33,771 bases of DNA, from contig CAZIWA010000059.1 in NCBI GenBank assembly GCA_964542875.1, positions 1-33,771 of the forward strand, given 5' to 3'. Shown one piece after another: positions 1 to 8,375 of the stretch (position 1 is the stretch's first letter; each line of letters begins with the position of its first letter). The position numbers and the translations under genes are program-made. The notes beneath the pieces were generated by a model. That model was not told the origin of the DNA and searched no databases. It worked only from the letters and a program-made list of their open reading frames with translations. This DNA comes from CAZGOM01 sp964542875. GTDB taxonomy: Bacteria; Planctomycetota; Phycisphaerae; Phycisphaerales; Phycisphaeraceae.

Positions 1-67
1 TCAGCAGGGCGATGATCGAGATGACAACCAACAGTTCGATGAGGGTAAATGCACGCAGTTTCCGCAT
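1..67 (-). CDS. Pseudopilin / prepilin-type N-terminal methylation domain protein (partial)
   Basis: Only the first 22 codons lie in the window; the gene runs off the left edge. The translation begins MRKLRAFTLIELLVVISIIA, a class III prepilin signal: a short basic leader, then a FTLIE processing site with the +5 glutamate, then a hydrophobic helix. The -1 residue is Ala rather than the usual Gly. The start is fixed by an AAAGGAG Shine-Dalgarno at 75-81 (minus strand), 7 nt before the ATG. Such proteins are inserted in the inner membrane, cleaved by a PilD-type peptidase and assembled into type II secretion-like or pilus-like fibres; Planctomycetota carry many of them. The C-terminal domain is not visible, so the exact role is unknown. 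Confidence 0.85.
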   Translation of the reverse strand, partial: MRKLRAFTLIELLVVISIIALL

Positions 68-637
68 AGTCCTTCTCCTTTAGAAGGGACGCCAAACCCA
101 CAAGATCAAGAAAGGAGAAAGGTCAAACTCACAATAATCAGGATGACCACCACCCTGATGAATGATTGCGGACAAACAATCGAATAAATGAGTTGACGGA
201 CTCTTCTCTCTATCCCTCACGGGAAGTGCTCGGGCCGAACAATCAACCCTATAAAAGCACTGGGTGTTTTGCACCCATGATCATGTGTAACCGATGCCCT
301 GCGCAATTGCAATAGCAATCCTGGATTGTTTATCGCACACGTGGAGGGGCGAGAGGGGCGGGATCAATCGGGGGAAACCCTAGGCAAAAGATGAAATACG
401 CCCTTAATCAAGAGGGTTTAAGGTCCGGCTTGCACGGCGGATAGAGCGTTTTTCCAAACCTGTTGTTGACAAATAATTTACGAAAAAAACGCTTACCGGT
501 TTTTCCCTGCCTGATGGAAAGCGAATTCAGCGGACGTTGTTGAGGGCGTAAAAACACAATGCAGAGGCGGAAGCTCAAAAAACGGGGGCAGGGGTGAAAG
601 AAATGCGGGGCAGAGTCGGCAGATGTGGTGTGGAAAG
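68..637. other. Gene-free stretch upstream of the partial pseudopilin
   Basis: About 570 bases with no convincing gene. It holds the ribosome binding site of the pseudopilin at its left end. A 64-codon minus-strand frame at 80-274 overlaps that binding site and shows no family resemblance. A TTGACA hexamer at 466-471 has no acceptable -10 partner at normal spacing, so no promoter is claimed. Confidence 0.5.
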
Positions 638-711
638 TACCCCCAGTTGGATTTGAACCAACGACCTGCCGCTTAGAAGGCGGCTGCTCTATCCAGCTGA
701 GCTATGAGGGC
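638..711 (-). tRNA. tRNA-Arg (anticodon TCT)
   Basis: A 74-nt cloverleaf can be drawn on the minus strand. The acceptor stem is GCCCTCA paired with TGGGGGT (one G-U at position 1-72). The D stem is GCTC/GAGC, the anticodon stem GCCGC/GCGGC with loop CTTCTAA, and the T arm GTTGG-TTCAAAT-CCAAC. The anticodon TCT (plus-strand positions 675-677) reads AGA codons. The discriminator base is A and CCA is not encoded. Confidence 0.95.
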
Positions 712-982
712 AAAGAGTGGCGGGCATTATAACCCGGTGCGGGCATCGAGCGCGGTGGACGGTGGATGTGGCATCGACACAGATTTGGCAGCTTGGCGAT
801 GTTGCAGATTGTTGAAGGAGCGGTTTAAGAATATTGACGATTAGTCCAGTGTGGTGTTCGACATCGTCCCATGGCGCGTAAGGAGACGGACGCAGGGCAG
901 CGCGGTTGGATTCCAGGGTGAATTGTCTAAGAGGAAGCTTCCAAATCAGACCGGCACTTGGAGACTCAATTGCTGGGGGGAA
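712..982. other. Gap between tRNA and glycosyltransferase
   Basis: About 270 bases upstream of the tRNA on its strand and downstream of the minus-strand glycosyltransferase. It presumably contains the tRNA promoter, but no clear -35/-10 pair can be picked by eye. Confidence 0.3.
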
Positions 983-1933
983 TCAGGGCGTGGTATTCCA
1001 TGTTTCAGGGAAGGGGATGAAGAACTGAGGGGCTACGGAAGGCGATTGGACGGATGATGCTGCTTGCGCGGCAAGACGGGTAATGGCCTGGCGGGCCTGG
1101 CTCAGATGTTGAGGTGCGCAACGGATGAGACGGCGCGGCGTCGTGGCGTGTTTGTTGAGGAAATGCGCACGGGCATTCTTTTGGTTCGTCGAAATGCCGG
1201 GAAGCCGGGCAATGGTGCTGTTTGCCATACAGTCGGGGATGTTGCCCAGGTAGGTGTCGGAGCGTAAAAGGTCGCCGAAATAGCCGTAGGGAGGGATGAG
1301 GTTTGCCTGAGCAATGCGGTAGGTGTGGTCGAGGTGTTCAAGGGCATTGATGAAGACAGTGTCGTTGAGCCCAATTTTTTCGATGATGGAGCGGTGGTAA
1401 TAGCAGAAAGCGCCGGGGCAGTGGCGATAGACCGCCATGCGGGTGCCGTTTGCGTATTCAACGCCGGCGATGGGAGCGGGGATGGCCTTGGATTCATCGA
1501 AGGTGCGCCCTGCATGTCCAAGAGTCAGGAGCGTGACGAGCCGATGAAGAAGGGGGAGCTGCATGTTAGAGGGACCCTGAAGGGCGTAGCTGAGATGCCC
1601 GATTCCAGAGGTTCTGGCAAGGTCGACATAAGCGTTGAAAACCGTGGGATTTTTAATGATGACATCGTCTTCCATGAGAAAAAGATGTTCGATGCCCTGG
1701 TCCATTAAATAGGTGAATGCGGTGTTTTTGGCCTGACCCACCGAGAGATTCGAGGGGTGGGTGATGACGTGAGCGTGGGCGGGATAGCAATGGGCAGGGT
1801 AAGGAGTGCCGTCGTTAACGATGACAAAGGCATCGAGGTTTTGAGGGACAGTGGGCGCGGATTGAACGATTTTTTCAGGTGCCTTGCAGGTGACCAGACC
1901 AAGGCCGATGGAGTTAGGTTTGAAAGTGGGCAT
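983..1933 (-). CDS. Glycosyltransferase, GT2-like (GT-A fold)
   Basis: A 316-residue protein with a GT-A-like layout: a beta-strand near the N terminus (FVIVNDGT, about 36-43), a lysine-containing nucleotide-contact region (SVGQAKNTAFTYLMDQG) and an acidic metal-binding motif FLMEDD (about 86-91), followed by IKNPTVFNAYVDL. It probably transfers a sugar from a nucleotide donor during surface polysaccharide synthesis. It lies outside the main operon, separated from it by a plus-strand glycosyltransferase, and is transcribed away from that gene. The ATG at 1933 has no good Shine-Dalgarno, so the start is less sure than the frame. Donor and acceptor cannot be read from the sequence. Confidence 0.75.
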   Translation of the reverse strand: MPTFKPNSIGLGLVTCKAPEKIVQSAPTVPQNLDAFVIVNDGTPYPAHCYPAHAHVITHPSNLSVGQAKNTAFTYLMDQGIEHLFLMEDDVIIKNPTVFNAYVDLARTSGIGHLSYALQGPSNMQLPLLHRLVTLLTLGHAGRTFDESKAIPAPIAGVEYANGTRMAVYRHCPGAFCYYHRSIIEKIGLNDTVFINALEHLDHTYRIAQANLIPPYGYFGDLLRSDTYLGNIPDCMANSTIARLPGISTNQKNARAHFLNKHATTPRRLIRCAPQHLSQARQAITRLAAQAASSVQSPSVAPQFFIPFPETWNTTP

Positions 1934-2110
1934 ACGGTGGATAGTTTAGCCTTGATTCTTAAGTGGGGCAGCATGAGAACCGGACGCAAATGCGCCTGAC
2001 GTTCTAGAATGGGCGCCACAATGGATCATTTCTTTGAGAGAAAAGTCCTGTGCGGCGAGCGATGGTGCGCTGGCGGACGGCAAAGAAGCGAGCTGAGCTC
2101 ATTTGAAGAC

Positions 2111-2115
2111 AGGAG
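2111..2115 (+). promoter_or_regulatory. Ribosome binding site deciding a TTG start
   Basis: AGGAG lies 6 nt before a TTG codon at 2122, and no ATG or GTG near this position gives an in-frame start. It therefore selects TTG as the start of the downstream glycosyltransferase. Confidence 0.7.
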
Positions 2116-2121
2116 CCGGAA

Positions 2122-3378
2122 TTGAGTAACGGGAACGGAAAAGTGAAGATTTTGTTCGTGGGAGCGGCGGAGAGCTCCCATACATACGCATGGATTGAAC
2201 TGCTGAATAACGATCCGCGTTTTGAAGCGAGGCTGTTTGGCACGCCTGGCGCCGGACCGGAAGAAGATTGCCCAGTGCCGGCGTACAACACCTGCCCGTA
2301 TGCGAACTACAAGCGAAAGCAAGACCGTTCGATTTACCCGGTGGGGATTGACGTGATCAAGTACGCGGGGCTGTCCGTCGCGACGGGCCGGATGCATTGG
2401 CTGGAGTCGGTGGCGACGTGGTGGCTTAAACGGGTCGTCAAATCCTGGAAACCCGACATCGTGCATACGCTGGGCGTGTATCCGGCGGGAACGATCTACG
2501 CGCCTGTGCACGACAGCCTGCCAGAGAAACAACGGCCCAAATGGGTGGTGCAGATGCGGGGCGGATCAGACACGGCGCTCAACCGATATTCGCCCGGCGA
2601 AGTGGCGAAGATGAAGGAGATATTCGATCGAGGCGTTGCGCTGCTGACGGACAACTTCCTGAACATCCAACTGGCACGGGAGTGGGGGATGCAGGAGTCG
2701 AAAGTTCCTCAGTTTCAAGCTGTGCCGGGAACGGGGGGACTGGACCCGGCGATTTCCGATCAAGCGTCGGATTCCAAAGTGGAAGACCGGAGGATGATTC
2801 TTTGGCCCAAAGCATATGAATGCTGGTGGTCCAAGACGCACCCGGTGTTTGCGGCGCTGGCATCGGTGTGGGAGAAGATCACACCGTGCCGGATCGTGAT
2901 GCTGAAGGTGGATGCCGAGACGCGCGCATGGATCAGCGCATTGCCCAGGAACATTCGAGATTGCATTGAGATGACACCTCGGATTCCGCGGGGGCAGGTG
3001 ATGGGGATGATGGGGCAGGCACGGGTGATGCTGGCACCGACGCTGGTGGATGGCACGCCCAACAGCATGTTTGAGGCGATGGCCTACGGGGCGCTGCCGA
3101 TCGTATCGCCGCTGGAGACGATTACCCCGATCGTGCGCGACAGGGAGCATGTGCTTTTTGCCAGGAACCTGTATCCCGACGAAATCGCCGCGGCCCTGGT
3201 GACGGCCATGAATGATGTGGATCTGCTGCGGGATATCACACGCAGGAACCGGGAGTATGTGAAAGTGATCGCCAATCGCGATGTGATCCGGAGTAATGCG
3301 ATACGGCTTTACCTGGAGTTATTGGCAGGGAAGAAAGCGGCGGATATCCCGATGGAGCAGGCAGGGGCGCTGGGTTAA
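2122..3378 (+). CDS. Glycosyltransferase family 4-like (GT-B fold)
   Basis: A 418-residue protein of typical GT-B length. The N-terminal half begins with a Rossmann strand (VKILFVGAAESSHTYAWIELL). The C-terminal half carries the GT4 donor-site signature TPNSMFEAMAYGALPIVSP (about 313-331), in which the Glu of FEAMA would contact the nucleotide sugar. It starts at TTG with a strong AGGAG. It is the only plus-strand gene of the polysaccharide locus and converges on the epimerase at 3384, with just five bases between the two stop codons. It likely adds one residue of the exported glycan on the cytoplasmic side; sugar specificity is unknown. Confidence 0.85.
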   Translation: MSNGNGKVKILFVGAAESSHTYAWIELLNNDPRFEARLFGTPGAGPEEDCPVPAYNTCPYANYKRKQDRSIYPVGIDVIKYAGLSVATGRMHWLESVATWWLKRVVKSWKPDIVHTLGVYPAGTIYAPVHDSLPEKQRPKWVVQMRGGSDTALNRYSPGEVAKMKEIFDRGVALLTDNFLNIQLAREWGMQESKVPQFQAVPGTGGLDPAISDQASDSKVEDRRMILWPKAYECWWSKTHPVFAALASVWEKITPCRIVMLKVDAETRAWISALPRNIRDCIEMTPRIPRGQVMGMMGQARVMLAPTLVDGTPNSMFEAMAYGALPIVSPLETITPIVRDREHVLFARNLYPDEIAAALVTAMNDVDLLRDITRRNREYVKVIANRDVIRSNAIRLYLELLAGKKAADIPMEQAGALG

Positions 3379-3394
3379 TTCAATCAACCCAGCG
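3368..3394. terminator. Shared hairpin containing both convergent stop codons
   Basis: CGCTGGGTT (3368-3376) pairs perfectly with AACCCAGCG (3386-3394) around a 9-nt loop. The stop codons of the two convergent genes overlap the loop edges. It is symmetric, so it would form in transcripts from both directions. There is no U-tract on either side, so intrinsic termination is uncertain; it may act as an end-stabilising or collision structure instead. Confidence 0.5.
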
Positions 3395-4340
3395 GTGGGA
3401 ATGCGCGAAAAGCAGCTAGCCGCTGGAGCGTCTGTGCGACACCCTGGGTGAGAGAGCCGGAGTAATTAAAGCCAGCGGCTTTGAAGCGCTCCGTGCGGAC
3501 GGTGTAAGAAAGCTGGTTCATGATCTGGGCGTCGACGAGCTTGATGTCGACCTTGGGGATCTGCGTGATGATGGCGTCGATGACTTCCTGCACGGTGTGG
3601 TTATCGGTGAGGACGTTATAGAGCTGGTTCTGGGTGGCGGGGGTGTTGATGACGAAGTTCAAGGCGCGGACGGCATCGGTGAGGTCCAGGTAAGGGCGCT
3701 TCTGGTGAAGCGCGGTTTTCCAGACGGTGATGGGAAGACCCAGGTTGGCCTGCCAGCAAAACTTATTGACGGCGGTGTGGAAGCGCATGCCGATGGATGG
3801 GCCGTAGATGGTGCCAAAGCGGAGAATGGTGTAGTGCAGATTGTGGGAGTCGGCGAGTTCCTGGACGAGGCGTTCGCCTCGGATTTTGGAATCGGCGTAG
3901 GGGCTTTGGGGTTTTAGCTGGTCATCGGCAGCGGTTTCATCGACCCACCCCTGGGAAACCCCGTAAACGCTGGTGGTGGAGAGGTAGATGAGCCGCGCGC
4001 CGGACTGGGCGCAGGCAAGGGCGACCTTGCGCGTGCCTTCAAAATTGACGCGCTCGACTTCCTCGGGCTTGCCGAAGCTCGATGCGGCATCGGTGATGGC
4101 GGCGAGATGGATGACGGCGTCGACACCAGTGAGATGAGCCGTCAGGTCGTGTTTGGTGATGTCCTCCTCGTGGAACGTGAACTTGACGTTTACGGGGAGG
4201 TTCAAGAGCGAGGCGTAGCGCTGGGTGAGGAAATTATCGATCAGCGTGACAGAGGCGTATTGACCGGGCTGGACGGCGTGAATGAAAGCAGAGCCGATGT
4301 GGCCCAGAGCGCCGGTGATGAGGATTTTAGATGTTTTCAT
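3384..4340 (-). CDS. NAD-dependent epimerase/dehydratase (extended SDR)
   Basis: A 318-residue extended short-chain dehydrogenase. The N terminus has the NAD(P)-binding glycine motif ITGALGHIG (about 8-16). The catalytic Ser/Thr strand is YLSTTSVYG and the Tyr-Lys pair is in SPYADSK (YxxxK). Family members epimerise, dehydrate or reduce nucleotide sugars in the cytoplasm. It is the most downstream gene of the 15-gene minus-strand run, 5 bp from the gene before it. The C-terminal half, which sets substrate choice, does not point to a known enzyme, so the sugar product is unassigned. A GalE- or dTDP-sugar-reductase-like role is possible. Confidence 0.85.
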   Translation of the reverse strand: MKTSKILITGALGHIGSAFIHAVQPGQYASVTLIDNFLTQRYASLLNLPVNVKFTFHEEDITKHDLTAHLTGVDAVIHLAAITDAASSFGKPEEVERVNFEGTRKVALACAQSGARLIYLSTTSVYGVSQGWVDETAADDQLKPQSPYADSKIRGERLVQELADSHNLHYTILRFGTIYGPSIGMRFHTAVNKFCWQANLGLPITVWKTALHQKRPYLDLTDAVRALNFVINTPATQNQLYNVLTDNHTVQEVIDAIITQIPKVDIKLVDAQIMNQLSYTVRTERFKAAGFNYSGSLTQGVAQTLQRLAAFRAFPPLG

Positions 4341-4345
4341 GGCAC

Positions 4346-5440
4346 TTACTTCGCGTGTTTGGGTTTAATGCGCCTTCGGAGGTGACGCCAATCCTTGAAC
4401 TTTTCAAGGAGCGTAAGAGGGGGAAACGAATCAATGGTTTTACCCGATGGTCCTTCGATCACTGTTTCAAGGGCGCGGATGAGAGTCTGGAAGATTGCAT
4501 TCATGGAGAATCTGTCTTTGACAGTTGTGTATCCAGCTTGCGCGATCAGGGAGCGCTGGGTTGGGTTCACCAGCAGGAAGCGAAGGGCGTCGTACCATTC
4601 ATCGTCCGAGCCGACAAGCATGCCGTTAACACCGTTTTGGATGATTTGAGCGCACTGGCCAGCGTTGTGGGTTACGGGGACAACTTTACCGGCCATATAC
4701 AGAAGCGCTTTTTGCGGGCCGCGGACCTGAAAGTCATGAAGGTCGGATGGCGCCGGGTAGAGACCGATATCCATTTTGAGGATCTCACGGACCATGTCGG
4801 CTTCATCGTAGTGCTCCAGAGCTGTCGCCCGGATTTGCGACAGCCAGGAGGGGAGGGCACATCCAAGGATCCGAACATGAAGGTCAGGAAATTCAGCGCA
4901 TAGTCTGGTCAGTGCGGCACTAGGGCGCTTGAGTGCTTGGATTGTGCCCTGGCCGCCGACCCATCCTATGACGAGTTTATGCGGGTCCGGCGGCGGAAGA
5001 GTCGGGCGAACATCGTCGAATTGCTCAACAATGGAGGAGGGCGGGATGGGTATCACAACCCGGTTGAATCTGCTGGCGTAGGAGGTGTCAAATTCATTGA
5101 CGGTGAAGATGGCATCAACGCCGGCAAGAATCTCATCGAGCTTGAAGAAAAAGAAGTTATGGGGCGGGGTCCAAAGCGCGTCGGTAAGATCGAAAACAAT
5201 TTTTGCACGGCTGGATTTGCGCAATTGGGCGATGAAATCGAGGCTAGGGATTTTCAGTAAGTAAATGACATCGGCGGAGGAGGCTTTGGTAAGGATTTGA
5301 GATTCGGGGTCCACCCTGAATTCGCAGAATATTACATTCCAACCAGCTGGTGCGAACATGTCCCGATACCGGAGACCGCGAACTATCTTGGTATATCCAG
5401 CCAAGTCCGGGTCAAAGAGAATGAGGACCGTTTTATTCAT
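4346..5440 (-). CDS. Glycosyltransferase (GT-B fold, GT4-like)
   Basis: A 364-residue protein with a Rossmann-like start (VLILFDPDLAGYTKIVRGLRYRD) and a C-terminal donor domain beginning at LVIGWVGGQGTIQAL. The late segment KALLYMAGKVVPVTHNAGQCAQ, followed by NGVNGMLVGSDDEWYDAL, matches the usual GT4 nucleotide-sugar region, although the canonical EX7E motif is degraded: the first Glu is not evident. It is embedded in the operon between two epimerases, so it most likely builds the same polysaccharide. Codon use is somewhat less GC-rich than in the exporter genes, as is common for the variable core of O-antigen loci. Confidence 0.75.
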   Translation of the reverse strand: MNKTVLILFDPDLAGYTKIVRGLRYRDMFAPAGWNVIFCEFRVDPESQILTKASSADVIYLLKIPSLDFIAQLRKSSRAKIVFDLTDALWTPPHNFFFFKLDEILAGVDAIFTVNEFDTSYASRFNRVVIPIPPSSIVEQFDDVRPTLPPPDPHKLVIGWVGGQGTIQALKRPSAALTRLCAEFPDLHVRILGCALPSWLSQIRATALEHYDEADMVREILKMDIGLYPAPSDLHDFQVRGPQKALLYMAGKVVPVTHNAGQCAQIIQNGVNGMLVGSDDEWYDALRFLLVNPTQRSLIAQAGYTTVKDRFSMNAIFQTLIRALETVIEGPSGKTIDSFPPLTLLEKFKDWRHLRRRIKPKHAK

Positions 5441-5509
5441 AGTGAAACATCCGATGGGGCACAGCGCGCGTGACTTGTGCAGGACAGATGAGACTGGGCG
5501 GTGTTGGTT

Positions 5510-6514
5510 TCACAAGTATTTTTCAAGGCAAGAATCAAAGTATGCGCGGGTGGCGGCCAGGGCGTCCTGAAGGTTGGTCTGAGGGTTCCAGCCTAGGAGT
5601 TTTTTTGCTTTGGCGTTGCTGATGACGGCATCGCCGATTTCGATGACCTGGCGATCCTTGGGCCATTCGACGAAACGGACTTTGCCGCCGATCGCGCCGG
5701 CAATGGCCTGAGCGATCTGGGCGACGGTGGTTTGGCGATTTTCGACGGCGAAAAGGGTTTGGCCGAGGCACTTGTCGGATGTCGCCGCGAGCGTGAGTGC
5801 GCGGACGCTGTCGTCAATGAAGCTGATGTTTCGTTTCTGCGCTCCATCGCCAAACACCGTGATGTCGCATCCCTTTAACGCAAGCCCGACGAAATAATTG
5901 ACGAAGCCGAACTCAGGGCTTTGGATGTTGGAGCGGGGGCCGAAATTATTGGCCAGCCGGACGACGGTGACCGGCATCTTGTATGCGGTGCCATAGATGA
6001 GGATGTATTTTTCGGAGACGGACTTGTTGGCGGAATAGATATCGACGGGAAACTCGGGATGGGTTTCAGTGACGGGATCCTGAACCATTTTGCCGACCTG
6101 TGTGCTGGTTCCGATATGGACGATCCGGCAGTCGCGGCTAAAGCGCCTGGTGGCTTCCAGAAGATTAATGGTGCCTTTGCAGTTGACATCGATGTCGGTG
6201 AGGGGCTCGCGCATTGACAGCGGGTGGGAGGTGTAGGCGGCACAGTTGAAGACGATTTCCTGCTTGCGCAGCGCGGCACTTAAGCCTTCGAAGTTACGGA
6301 TGTCATTCAAAATGATTTCAAGGTCGTGTTCTATTTCGTGGACATTGTGCATGTTGCCGCCGGAACGGGGATCCAGGCAGTCATAAATGGTGACTTTAGC
6401 GCCTTGGGCAACACATGCATGGGCGAGATTTGAGCCGATGAAGCCCAGTCCGCCTGTGATAAGGACGCGCTTGCCTTTGAGGCTTTGGCTGTCAGGTATG
6501 GTGTTGGCAGGCAT
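5510..6514 (-). CDS. NAD-dependent epimerase/dehydratase (extended SDR)
   Basis: A 334-residue extended SDR. ITGGLGFIG (about 19-27) binds NAD(P), IVHIGTSTQVG carries the catalytic Ser/Thr, and IYSANK gives the YxxxK pair. The stretch DCLDPRSGGNMHNVHEIE after the second strand resembles UDP- or dTDP-glucose epimerase/dehydratase relatives. It sits 4 bp downstream of the aminotransferase at 6519, which suggests that one acts on the product of the other, for example by making or epimerising a 4-keto sugar. The exact reaction cannot be named. Confidence 0.85.
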   Translation of the reverse strand: MPANTIPDSQSLKGKRVLITGGLGFIGSNLAHACVAQGAKVTIYDCLDPRSGGNMHNVHEIEHDLEIILNDIRNFEGLSAALRKQEIVFNCAAYTSHPLSMREPLTDIDVNCKGTINLLEATRRFSRDCRIVHIGTSTQVGKMVQDPVTETHPEFPVDIYSANKSVSEKYILIYGTAYKMPVTVVRLANNFGPRSNIQSPEFGFVNYFVGLALKGCDITVFGDGAQKRNISFIDDSVRALTLAATSDKCLGQTLFAVENRQTTVAQIAQAIAGAIGGKVRFVEWPKDRQVIEIGDAVISNAKAKKLLGWNPQTNLQDALAATRAYFDSCLEKYL

Positions 6515-6518
6515 GGTT

Positions 6519-7661
6519 TTAGCGATTTTCCTTAAGAACGGTTCGAATGCCGTTGCAAACAGCGTCGATTTGATTTTCGGTGAGATTCAATGCTCCGGGG
6601 AGGTTCAGGCCACGTGCAGAGATGTCATAGGCATTGGGATTTCTGGATTTGTAGAGATCCATGGCCCCCGGGTATGCAGGCAGTGAGGAGAGGGGATAGA
6701 AAAAAGGGCGCGTGGGCAGGCCCAGAGCCTGGAGGCGCTGCATGGCCTGGGCTTTATCAAGGTTGTAGCTTTTACCGATGACCAACGCGGTGATCCACAC
6801 GCTGTTGATGACGCCTTCGGGTTCATCATTGAATTGCAGGTCCGGAAGGTCGCCCAATCTTTCCTTGTAGAGCTTGAAGATCCAGCGTTTCTTGCCGACG
6901 AGTTCATCCAACCGCTGGAACTGGGCATAACCAAGTGCGGCCTGGAGATTAAAGGGCATAAATTTATAGCCGACTTCGTAGTTGTAATACATGGGGGCGC
7001 CGGGCTGGCGGCCATGATCACGGATGACTGAGCAGCGATTAAAGAGATCGGTGTCATCGAGGAGGAGCATGCCGCCTTCACCGGTGACGAGGGTTTTGGT
7101 GCGGTGGAAGCTGAAGACGGAGCCGATACCAAACTTACCTGCTTTGGTGCCGTGATAAACGGATCCGAGTGCTTCGGCGGCGTCTTCAATGAGATGGATT
7201 TTGTGATTCGCCGCGATCTGACGGATTTTATCCATTTGCGGCATGTTGCCGAAGAGGTCAACGCAGATGATGGCTTTGGTGCGTGGAGTGATGGCTTTTT
7301 CGAGGGAGACGGGATCGATGCACCAAGTCTGGCGATCGATGTCGCAGAAGACCGTGGTGGCTCCTACATAGGTGACGGGAGCGGCAGAGGCGATCCATGT
7401 GCAGTCAGGGACGATGACTTCGTCCCCGGCCTTGATTCCCAGGCCCATAAGCAGAAGGTGGATGGCGCTGGTGCAGTTGGTGGTCATCAGGGCGTGTTTG
7501 CGGCCGTGGTATTGTCCGAAGACTTTCTGGAATTCTTCGCAGTACCAGTAAGGTTGCTCATACCAGCCGCGGCGCATGGCGTCTTCCACGGTCTTGATTT
7601 CGAGTTCCGTGATCCACGGCCCTGCCATGTAAATGGGTTCCATCGGTTTTTCCTGGCTCAT
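6519..7661 (-). CDS. DegT/DnrJ/EryC1/StrS sugar aminotransferase
   Basis: A 380-residue PLP-dependent sugar aminotransferase (fold type I). The PLP lysine is intact in SVFSFHRTKTLVTGEGGM, and LIEDAAEALGS carries the Asp that contacts the PLP pyridine nitrogen. Enzymes of this family transaminate 3- or 4-keto nucleotide sugars with glutamate. The MxGPWI start and overall length suit a 4-aminotransferase such as the GDP-perosamine synthase type, and Gmd in the same operon supplies a suitable 4-keto-6-deoxymannose substrate; that assignment is inference. A start at 7643 (MEPIYM) has the better AGGA Shine-Dalgarno. Next to it lies a NeuD/PglD-type acyltransferase that could N-acylate the product. 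Confidence 0.85.
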   Translation of the reverse strand: MSQEKPMEPIYMAGPWITELEIKTVEDAMRRGWYEQPYWYCEEFQKVFGQYHGRKHALMTTNCTSAIHLLLMGLGIKAGDEVIVPDCTWIASAAPVTYVGATTVFCDIDRQTWCIDPVSLEKAITPRTKAIICVDLFGNMPQMDKIRQIAANHKIHLIEDAAEALGSVYHGTKAGKFGIGSVFSFHRTKTLVTGEGGMLLLDDTDLFNRCSVIRDHGRQPGAPMYYNYEVGYKFMPFNLQAALGYAQFQRLDELVGKKRWIFKLYKERLGDLPDLQFNDEPEGVINSVWITALVIGKSYNLDKAQAMQRLQALGLPTRPFFYPLSSLPAYPGAMDLYKSRNPNAYDISARGLNLPGALNLTENQIDAVCNGIRTVLKENR

Positions 7662-7697
7662 GAGATTTGTCTTTCTGATCGATGATGGAGGTGGCTT

Positions 7698-8375
7698 TCA
7701 GACCGGGTTCCGATTAATGACGCGAGCGGGCACGCCGATAACAGTGGTTTTTTCCGGCACATTTTTCCTTACCAGCGAACCGGCCCCGACGATGGCGTCG
7801 TCGCCGATATGCACTCTGGGAAGAATTGTGGCGCCGGCACAGACCCATACATTGGTTCCACAACGGATGAGCCCACACAGTGTAGCGCCGGGAGCCAGTT
7901 CGCAGCCGTCGGAAAGGATGGACTCATGATCGAGGCTGGCGCAGGTGTTGATAATGCATTGGCGGCCAATGCTGGCCTGGGCCATGACAACCGCATGGTG
8001 CATGATCTGAGCCCCCGGACCGATGACTGCGTTGTGCTCCACCCAGGCGGAGGGGTGGACGATTCGCGTTGGCTGCAGCCCGAGATCAACCATGATGTCG
8101 TGCAGCTTAAGCCGGACTCTACCGTGGGGATTGCCAATGGTGACGGCGAAGCCCAGGTCCGTGCGGGATGATTGCTTGTCAAGCCATGCTTTGAGGCCGG
8201 CGGCGCCCTTAAGCAGCGGGATACCAGGGAAAGGAGGAGCGAGGTCGGGAGTATCGTCAACAACAGCGACCACCCGGGAACCCAGCAATTCAACGGTGGG
8301 AGCAATGACTTTCGCCTGACCCGTGCCGCCCCAGAGGACGATGGCGGGAGGAAGTTTTTCAAACGTCTGGTTCAT
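7698..8375 (-). CDS. NeuD/PglD-family sugar O/N-acyltransferase
   Basis: A 225-residue protein. A Rossmann-like PglD N-terminal domain (IVLWGGTGQAKVIAPTVELL) precedes a left-handed beta-helix built of hexapeptide repeats (for example VIGPGAQIMHHAVVMAQASIG and VWVCAGATILPRVHIGDDAIVGAGSLV). Such enzymes use acetyl-CoA to acylate an amino or hydroxyl group of a nucleotide sugar. The open frame extends to 8540, but that extension overlaps the upstream methyltransferase in another frame and is not native-looking. The ATG at 8375 has a perfect AAGGAGG 7 nt upstream and overlaps the previous stop as ATGA. Its neighbour at 6519 could provide the amino-sugar substrate (PerA/PerB-like pairing, inferred). 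Confidence 0.85.
   Translation of the reverse strand: MNQTFEKLPPAIVLWGGTGQAKVIAPTVELLGSRVVAVVDDTPDLAPPFPGIPLLKGAAGLKAWLDKQSSRTDLGFAVTIGNPHGRVRLKLHDIMVDLGLQPTRIVHPSAWVEHNAVIGPGAQIMHHAVVMAQASIGRQCIINTCASLDHESILSDGCELAPGATLCGLIRCGTNVWVCAGATILPRVHIGDDAIVGAGSLVRKNVPEKTTVIGVPARVINRNPV

Noticed and set aside
80..274. A 64-codon minus-strand frame near the left edge
   Set aside because: Overlaps the ribosome binding site of the pseudopilin, has no Shine-Dalgarno and no similarity to a known family.
466..471. TTGACA as a -35 promoter element
   Set aside because: No acceptable -10 hexamer at 16-18 bp spacing.
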